A stretch of 64,000 nt of DNA from Nilaparvata lugens. Taxonomy: Eukaryota > Arthropoda > Insecta > Hemiptera > Delphacidae. This document shows positions 56,585 to 64,000 of the stretch, piece by piece. The stretch is from positions 11,647,729-11,711,728 of the forward strand of contig NC_052511.1 of the NCBI RefSeq assembly GCF_014356525.2, given 5' to 3'. Each line of letters opens with the position of its first letter. Within the stretch, counting starts at the first letter, position 1. Made by a program: the position numbers and the translations under genes. Below the pieces are notes generated by a model. The model made no database searches. It had not been told where the DNA came from and worked only from the letters and a program-made list of their open reading frames with translations.

Positions 56585-58430
56585 TGAAAATGTTGAATAA
56601 ATGAATAACTAAAACTATAGATTTTTCAATTCCAATAAAAATCAGAATCTGTGATAAGCTCAATACTTTCCATAGAAGCTCCTTTTGCTGGAATTCCCGA
56701 AATAGGCTACATGTATTTCGAAACCAGAAATGCTTGAATGATCGAGGACAAGACGATTGAAATTCCTATCTCTCTTCGTACTGTGTTTTTTAACAATTTA
56801 TCGGGAGTAATATAACCATTTATTGTTGTGCCAAATCATTTCATTCCTTTCATAAATAAAAAGGTACAGATAGAGAATATCCTTAGTTGTTTGATGCGGG
56901 GGCGGATGGATTCGTTTCTGTATGGTTGTGGAAGAGAGAAAACTTCCAATTTCCTCTACAGAGAAAATTCTTTCTGAAGAATCAGAAACTACAAGCAGGA
57001 AATAGTTTGGACAGATGGAATCAAATAGAGAATGCAAGTTAAATAAAAGCTTTTATTTAGGATTTTCGTTTAATAATAATTATTTATTAATTAGCATTTG
57101 AATAAATGCATTCTCTATTTAATTCCATCTGTAACTGGTTGGCCGCTATGGCTTCGTATAAAATGAGCGCTGCTATCCAGAGATTGTCAGTTTGGTGTAA
57201 TGGTAAGCATTCCTGACTGGCAATTGGGAGGCACCGGGTTCGATTCCCGGGCTGACAACTAATTTTTGGATAGTAGTTCTCATCGAATTTCCATCTAACT
57301 GTTAGCCCTGTTGTCAATGTCTGCAGTAAGCAGAGGTCTTCGGGGTGATATACAGCATTTAATTTAGGTTTTTCGTTAAATAATAATCATATATAAATTA
57401 GCATTTATTTAGGATTTTCGTTAAATAATGATTAAATAGTTCGGAAGTCTGGTCGCGTTCACAGTCTACTGGAACAGCTAATCAAACAATTCTTCTTTTC
57501 AAAAATTAACTGGAGCATGATTTCAACACAGAATAGAAAATACATAGTTTTCAAAAAATGGATTCAGCAAATAATTGAATTTCTTAACTGATATCATGCA
57601 GTTATCCAGTTTTATTGACATATACAAAATCGCCTTTCATTATCTTCTTTCCACCAGTTTAACAGAGTTTTGTAACATGGGGTACTCCTGAGGCTCATTT
57701 TGTCAATATTTTCGACTGTATTCTATAGCCTACAAGACCGGTGAGAATCAGGTACTACAAAAGAGCCAGTTTCCCTGAGATTCCCCAGTTTATTGCGGGA
57801 GAATGATTTTCGGTAGACATGAAAGTACAGTGTCCGCCATTGCACCTGCCAAACCTTGTAGCAATAAAATGTGATTTACCGTTCAACTGCTCGTTCCCAT
57901 CTTTATGACACCGTGAGGATTACATTCTATGGCATTCAGTTCTCATAAAAAAACACCTTTGGATGTCACGAAGATGTCTGGGGGCCCATTAGCCTGTATC
58001 TCCTCCTTGTATGCTATTTTAATGTCTGGACATCTTAAACGGGAGAGCTTCTAACAGGAGAGATTCTTAATGTTCGCTTCCCATTGGCTATTTCAAATCA
58101 GAGTCGGAGTATCTCTCTGACGCGCATGGAGTTTGAAATGTTTGGGATAACTCTACGTGGGATATTTTGTGTAGATGTTTTCCTAGATAAAAAAGAAGTT
58201 TTATGGGTATTTTTTTAAAAATCGAAAAGGTAGGCTATTATTTTTTCAAAAAGACAGAAATACGTTCTCATGGAGTTTGTCATGAATCACTTTTTGTGTG
58301 AAAGTTCACATCTATGTTGATAAGAATTATTCATAATCTCAACCTTCAAACTTTTTTTACTCTCTCTTTATGCCAAAATTATTAGTTGCACTGCATGTTT
58401 CCACTCGTTTACATTGTATCTCATGAGGTT
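56585..58430. repeat. Direct repeat A' flanking the LINE fold-back
   Basis: Second copy of repeat A, beginning AATGTTGAATAAATGAATAA and ending TCATGAGGTT at 58421-58430, where copy A is joined to the inverted LINE. Beyond 58430 the sequence is unique (AACTATGAGAGCGAAATAGA). The SINE part carries an extra CATTTATTTAGGATTTTCGT copy near 57400. Confidence 0.9.
57185..57257 (+). repeat. tRNA-like SINE head (copy 2), anticodon GGC
   Basis: Same cloverleaf as copy 1, with acceptor TGTCAGT/GCTGACA (the G-to-A change turns a T-G wobble into a T-A pair) and GTAATGG in place of GTAAGGG in the D loop. A and B boxes intact. Confidence 0.7.
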
Positions 58431-59077
58431 AACTATGAGAGCGAAATAGACGCTGCCCATATGAGGCAATGCATAGGTACTCAGACGCGCAAAATATTCA
58501 TTCTTTATTCCTCATTCATATATACGATAAGTACATTATCAAAATGATAGGGAGAGGAAAAATAAGGTAACCTTGTGCTATTCCTCTCACAAATTTAAAT
58601 AACACATAGTCCGAAATAGGTTAAGTCTTGTTGTTCTTCAATTCCCAAAATTTTCAGTCCTAAAGTATTTTCACAAAGTAGATTTTGAAATTTAGATGCT
58701 TCAAAACTGAAAATAGAAGAAATATTTCACATTATTATAACTGGAATAGGAAATATTCTCATATTGGAAATATTATTTTGAAGAATTGCCGAAAAACAAA
58801 CTTGAAATAAATAAATTCTGTACGTACGTCCAAGAGACTCTGGAATATTGGGGCCTAATAACATTACTCATCTATAAGCAGGGTGTTGTGTGTTGTTGAA
58901 TAAGTAGACGATTAGTAATTTGACGAGTTGTTTATTAATTACACAAATAGACATGTAGACAAGAAGACAAAACAGTTCAGGTCATACATAACCTCATAAC
59001 GATTCACCCTGGCTTGGCCCGCGCTTCCTTCTCTTGTTGCCAACTGAATGAACGAATCAGTACCAACATACAACATG
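58431..59077. other. Intergenic, nothing identified
   Basis: GTACATTATCAAAATGATAG GGAGAGGAAAAATAAGGTAAC (58530-58572) resembles 34120-34163 (GTACATCATCAAAATGATAG GGTGAG), so it is another dispersed repeat fragment. No gene. Confidence 0.4.
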
Positions 59078-59890
59078 CTCTTTTTTCTTTCCTTGCTCTA
59101 TTACCATAGGTAAGGAAGTATTGCTTTCCAAAAAAATTAAGGTACCCTAATTTCAAGTTTTCTATACGATTCAAGGTTCCCCGAGTCCAAAACATGATTT
59201 TGGGTGTTAGTCTGTGTGTGTGTGTTGTGTATGTGTGTGTGTGTGTGCATGTGTGTGTATGTGTGTATGTCTGTGAACACGATAACTCCATTCCTAATTA
59301 ACCGATTGACTTGAAATTTTAAACTTAAGGTCCTTATACCATGAGGATCCGACAATATGAAATTCAATAAAATTCAATTCAAGATGGCGGAAAAAATGGC
59401 GGATAATTACTAAAAAAACCATGTTTTTCACGGTTTTCACGAAAACGGCTCTAACAATTTTCTTCAAATTCATACCATTGATAGCTATCTATAAGCCCTA
59501 TCAACTGACATAAGTCTCATTTCTAGGAGAATTACAGGAGCTCCGTAATATTCTTGAGAAAAATGGCGGATAATCACTGAAAAGCCATGTTTTTCACGGT
59601 TTTCTCGAAAACAGCTCTAACGATTTTCTTCAAATTTATACCATGGATAGACTATTCATAAGCCCCATCGACTGACATTATAGTCTCATTCCTGGGAAAA
59701 TTGCAGGAGCTCCGTAATATTCTTGAGAAAAATGGCGGATAATTACAAAAAAGCATGTTTTTCATGATTTTCTCGACCGATTTTTTTCAAATTAATATCC
59801 TGTATAGTTATTTATCAGCTCCATTAACTGGCATGAGTCTCCTTTCTGGGAAACTAATGGGGGGTCCACCCCATCCTTGAGAAATGGACT
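59078..59890 (+). mobile_element. Microsatellite-bearing element with three internal units
   Basis: Opposite orientation of 39330-40170: TTTTTTCTTTCCTTGC, AAATTAAGGTACCCTAATTT, GGTTCCCCGAGTCCAAAACA, then a short imperfect (GT)n tract (59214-59272) and CACGATAACTC. After it a ~168-bp unit is repeated three times starting at about 59393, 59559 and 59728, each with AAATGGCGGATAAT, CATGTTTTTCA, TCGAAAACRGCTCTAACRAT and GCAGGAGCTCCGTAATATTC. Confidence 0.7.
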
Positions 59891-60050
59891 TTGTAACCTC
59901 CTTCTCGTGCATGAGGAAGGTAGGTAGAGCAGTTCATAAAAATAACACATAGTCGAGATATTTGATCTGTAGAACAGCTGTTTTGACGAATTTTAAAAAA
60001 TATCGAATTCCAAAATTTACACAAAGGAAAAAGTACTCTGAAAACAATTA

Positions 60051-60230
60051 GGCTAGTTACAAACACATCGATTTTTGGTCGTACGATATTTTACCGTCCT
60101 TATAAATTCTATTAGATTGAACAGATGATTTCAAACATATGATGTTTGCCAAGTTCCGTTTAATCTGATAGAATTCATAGTGACGGTAAAATATCGTACG
60201 ACCAAAAATCGATGTGTGTGTAACTAGCCT
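60051..60230. mobile_element. Shared-core MITE (copy 3) with TA target duplication
   Basis: GGCTAGTTACAAACACATCG with TTTTTGGTCGTACGATATTT mirrors ATATCGTACGACCAAAAATC and GTGTGTAACTAGCC. TA flanks both ends (60049-60050, 60231-60232). Core words ATTAGATTGAACAGATGAT and AAGTTCCGTTTAATCTGATA match 1853-2022; relative to that copy, a TTCAAACATATGATG insertion enlarges the loop. Confidence 0.88.
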
Positions 60231-60239
60231 TATATATAC

Positions 60240-60884
60240 ACAATATACATGTCTGATCGTAGTTTCAAATATGTTGCTGCCAATAGTCATTATGTTATTC
60301 CCCTAAATTATTCTCCTTTAAGAATGGGGCTTATAGTTCAATGAGCAAGGAAAGTTGTGTGAGTGCACCACACCAGATTTTTTTGCTCTAGTTTACAACA
60401 TGAGTGTAGATTTCTTCAAATTCCACGTTTACCGATCACTAAATTAAAAAACTTTACTTAACAATATTTAAAGATAATGAATCATTACATACTAATCATG
60501 AATTTATTCAACTATCAATCTAATAAATAACAAATTTAATACACTAGTTCAAAATTTGTAGATGTGACCAGTGGAAGCGATCGTATTTTAACGATGTTCT
60601 TCAATGAAATTTAGATTCATTTTCTATCAAATCAGTGATATTGTCATCGGAATTTACTACAGAACTTTTTTTCTACAAATGTTCAATATGACACTTATTG
60701 TTTAAATGAACAATAACCTTTTAATTTACAAAAACCTTAAGCCATGAACGTTTTCCACTGAACGCAGTTGCAGTTTCTCCCGGTAGATGTCATGAGCGTT
60801 CAATTCTTCAATTCCAGCCGTCTTTCAAAAGCAAGCCAGCTTCAACTGGAAATAATATTCTTGTCTGACTTGACGGAAATTTGT
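60240..60884. other. Intergenic, nothing identified
   Basis: No supported gene or repeat. Confidence 0.35.
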
Positions 60885-61890
60885 TACTCTTTCCCAATTT
60901 TTTGTTTATAACTCGGTAACGATTGAATTTACAGTGAATGTTATGAAGACATTTTTTGTAGAGAACTAAATTTACTTCAAAATAGATCAATAAATTTATC
61001 ATTTTAATGGCTATGGGAACAGTTAGAAAGCTCTGAAAAGAGAATTTCTGTCAAAATTATTGTATGAATCTAGTTTTTAGTATCTTTCTCCCAATTTTTA
61101 GTTTTTAACTCGAGAACGGTTCAATTCATAGTGGATATTGTGGGGGACATTTTTTGTAGAGAATTAAATTTGCCACAAGATAGATATACCTTTATCGTTT
61201 TGATGATTATTGAAACAGAAAGCTCTGAAAAGTGAATTTCTGTCAAAATTATTGTATGTATCTAGTTTTTAATATCTTTCTCCCAATTTTCCGTTTATAA
61301 CTCGGTAACGGTTCAATTTACAGTGAATGTTGTTGGGTCATTTTTTGTGGAGAATTAATTTGCCACAAGATAGATATATCTTTATCGTTTTGATGATCAT
61401 TGAAACAGTTAGAAAGCTCTGAAAAGTGAATTTCTGTCAAAATTATTGTATGTATCTAGTTTTTAATATCTTTCTCCCAATTTTTCGTTTATAACTCGGT
61501 AACGGTTCAATTTACAGTGAATGTTGTGGAGACATTTTTGTAAAGAATTAATTTACTTCAAGATAGATTCATAAATTGATCATTTCAATGGCTATTGGAA
61601 CAGTTAGAAAGCTCTGAAAAGTGAATTTCTGTCAAAATATGCATCCAGTTTATAGTAACTTTCTCCCAATTTTTCGTTTATAACTCGGTAACGGTTCAAT
61701 TTACAGTGAATGTTGTGAAGACATTTTTTGTAGAAAATTGAATTTACTTTAAGATAGATAAGTCTTTATTGTTTTGATGATTATTGAAACAGTTGGAAAG
61801 CTTTGAAAAGTAAATTTCTGTCAAAATAATTGTATGAATCTAGTTTTTAGAATCTCTCTCCAAATTTTTCTTTTATAACTCGGTAATCGT
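60885..61890. repeat. ~193-bp satellite array, about 5 units
   Basis: The marker CCCAATTTTTCGTTTATAAC recurs at 60893, 61090, 61282, 61476, 61665 and 61860 (spacings 189-197). Each unit also has CTCGGTAACGGTTCAATTTA, AGACATTTTTTGTAGAGAA, AAGATAGAT and AGCTCTGAAAAGTGAATTTC. The last unit is cut off. Lies about 0.5 kb upstream of the channel gene. Confidence 0.93.
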
Positions 61891-62420
61891 ATTCAATCTT
61901 GTATATTATGGTACATTCATTTCGACTTGTTCACTTCCTTTGTAATAGTTCAACACCTTTCTCCTGCTTATTATACTTTTTTGCAATTAGTGAAACAAAC
62001 AATCAACTTTCAATAATTAATTCGACCTCAGAATAACTTATGAAATCATCCAATTTAGATAATGTGGCCTTGTTAAAACATCAGCCTTTCCATGCGAATC
62101 CCTATGGAGATGAAGATTATTCGAAATATGAGTTACATGCATTACCCATAACATTATCTCTGTTGTAAAATAATAATGAAATGGGAAAGGTGATTATGGA
62201 TTAGCTTTTTTCATTATTAAATTGTGAATGGAGTGGGCCTGCCTTAATACCAATTTTGTTAGCAGTCTACTGCAGGTCCACGCCCAGGTTATAGCAAATT
62301 CTAGTGAGTGTTCCAGTTTGAAGTAGCAGGATCCATATCCTAGTTCTTGTTTAGATATCTTTTCAATTGAGTGATCTATCATCTACTGTGTGTAAATAGT
62401 TTATTGTGATCATCACACTC
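61891..62420 (+). promoter_or_regulatory. Upstream region of the channel gene
   Basis: No repeat recognised. A pyrimidine-rich stretch ending TTTTTTGCAATTAG at 61978-61991 would be a fair splice acceptor, so an untranslated upstream exon may be joined in this interval. No clear TATA box is placed in front of the ATG. Confidence 0.25.
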
Positions 62421-64000
62421 ATGGAAGAGGCGGCTTCAAGAACTCCACATCAGAGACAGATGAGGAGAAGGAAAACAGTGAATCCCCATTTCAAGAACTT
62501 TGTGGAGAATACTTCATTACATGGGGTGAAATACATTTTTGGTGGTAACCAACACTGGATCAAGCGTGCTTACTGGTGCATAGTCGTCATCGGTTTTATC
62601 ATTTCATTGTTCACAATCTACACAATGAAAATAAATGAATGGAAAGAATTTCCCATGACGATAGAACTGGCAAATAATCCTCAAAGTATCTCTACCCTAC
62701 CTATTCCTGCTCTCACCATATGTGGCCCTATTAAAAGTACTTCATTATATGGAATTAGAGAGTTCTTGAAGACACATTATAATGATGAGATATATAAAAT
62801 AGTAGATATTTTAGGTATGTCTGGGAAAACATTTGATGAAGAGTTCTCATTTTCACGTTCCGCTGAAAAATACACAAATAAAAGTGAAAAAAGGTTTGTT
62901 ATACCTGATTCAAATCTTGAACAGTTTTTCCATGATGACTCACTGCCTGGGAGATTATCTATTGAATCAGATTTTGTAGATGAATTCTTGAAAAGTTTAA
63001 CTTTTACGTTCAGGGGACACTGCTTGTCCAGCAACATGTTTCCACCTTCAAAGATTTACAGGAAGGATGTAGTACGTCATTTTTTACGCAATGATTCAAT
63101 GGAACGTGACACAAAAGAAGGCAGTTGGGTTACTGATACAATCCATGGATTTCCATCATTTACAGAGAATGGGACATCGAGTTCCCCCATCGTTCTTACA
63201 CCAAAAAATTTATAATAAATTGCAACATTTTGGAGACTTTTTTATTGGCAGAGACAATTCACACCGGTTTACAATCCACAATCCGTGGGAAGTTCCGAAT
63301 CCATTCATGAGATGGCATCGTCTCCATTCATTAAAAGGCTCTCGCATTCATATAGAACCTGAACAAATCATAAAATATCCTGTAGATGAAAACGAGTTTC
63401 TGTACAAAGTTCCATACACCAAACAATGCTACAACACAACGGAGAGAGCATTGGACTTTTTTCAATATTATACGCGACAAAATTGTTTAATGGAGTGCGC
63501 CACCAAAAGGGCATTGAGAGAATGTGGATGTGTCCTGTTTTTCATGCCGCACAACGAATCAACATACATTTGCTCTGATGAACACAGCTCGTGTGCTTTG
63601 GATGTTGCCAAAGCCACTCATTATGACACGGGTGAAAGGAAATTTGTAGATTCTTGTCACTGTTTGCCATCTTGTAACTACACAGACTACAAGGTTATAT
63701 CTTATGAGTTATTTTTTAATAAAGTTAGTCAGTGGCACAAGCTGCCATTTTATTTCTTAGGGTTCTTCGGAGGGGAGACTGATTCATTCATTTCTAATCT
63801 GTATGAAAAACACACCATTGAAATTGTATTTAGGGACGTCGTTCTAAATCCCAAAGTTCGCACCTTCACATACAATAACTATAAGATGATGGACTTCACC
63901 GTTTTCTACTTGGATACATTTCTAGGCATAAGTATAATGACTATAGCTGAAATGTTCTACTACATTTTGTTGTTTGCTATTGATTATTTGAAACGGAAGA
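62421..64000 (+). CDS. ppk: Pickpocket-type DEG/ENaC sodium channel subunit (partial, one frameshift)
   Basis: Start chosen at ATG 62421 (MEEAASRTPHQRQM). A basic cytosolic N-terminus with FVENTSLHGVKYIF holds the His-Gly gating motif (residues 34-35), followed by TM1 (about 51-70) and a large extracellular domain. The first frame stops at TAA 63213-63215 after 264 codons. The protein continues one base out of phase from about 63208, with FTIHNPWEVPNP, the cysteine-rich block (QNCLMECATKRALRECGCV, DSCHCLPSCNYTDY) and TM2 (DTFLGISIMTIAEMFYYI) with the G-x-S pore motif, to the window edge. The switch lies at an A6 run (63204-63209), so a sequencing indel or a pseudogene are both possible. Family members form Na+-permeable channels in sensory neurons, epithelia and other tissues. 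No intron is seen over 1.58 kb. About 528 residues are present, close to full length. Confidence 0.92.

Noticed and set aside
51243..58430. LTR retrotransposon with 1.8-kb LTRs around an RT gene
   Set aside because: The RT is of non-LTR type with its own 3' tail, there is no primer-binding site, polypurine tract, protease or integrase, and the internal part is an inverted duplication.

Overview
The window looks like AT-rich, repeat-dense intergenic DNA from an insect, most likely a sap-feeding hemipteran. My best guess is a planthopper such as the brown planthopper; this rests on remembered resemblance of several short repeats and on the degenerin/ENaC (pickpocket) gene at the right edge, and I could not search for it. 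Only one convincing host protein gene is present: a pickpocket-type sodium channel starting at 62421 and running off the right end, with one apparent frameshift at 63204-63213. Nearly everything else that can be identified is transposon-derived or tandemly repeated.

Layout. 1-5.9 kb: a pyrimidine-rich tandem repeat, a GC-richer promoter-like patch (1261-1575), a MITE, a hairpin with perfect 52-bp arms (3208-3353) and a LINE 3' fragment. 5.9-16.3 kb: a 1-kb inverted-repeat element carrying a nested hAT-like MITE with an 8-bp target duplication, LINE 3' ends, a tRNA-Ser-like relic, a LINE endonuclease/RT fragment and a GGGCCGG-ended MITE. 16.3-27.9 kb: sparse; more MITEs, a Helitron-like element ending in CTAG, and an RTE-like LINE fragment with an 11-bp target duplication. 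27.9-39 kb: a Helitron-like element with both ends visible, four copies of a ~150-bp palindromic MITE, a tRNA-derived SINE with a 12-bp target duplication, and a cluster of three RFX X-box motifs plus a YY1 motif (37286-37421). 39-46 kb: a 2.1-kb tandem duplication (40031-42150 and 42481-44603), each copy preceded by a long (CA)n tract. 46-59 kb: nested MITEs, a two-unit tandem repeat, then a composite structure: direct repeat A (51243-53062), an inverted LINE segment, a near-complete LINE reverse-transcriptase frame (54462-56252) and direct repeat A' (56585-58430). The two LINE segments form a fold-back with ~1.2-kb arms around a 35-nt loop. 59-62 kb: a microsatellite-bearing element, another MITE and a ~193-bp satellite array just upstream of the channel gene.

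The elements do not form a pathway. Their relations are those of nested insertion and duplication. The points I consider most worth following are the X-box cluster, the fold-back LINE as a possible hairpin-RNA source, the MITE family that keeps its core but has different ends, and the retroelement tail whose stem-loop persists while its sequence changes. Many differences between duplicated copies are single-base homopolymer indels, so assembly error must be considered for both large duplications and for the channel frameshift.
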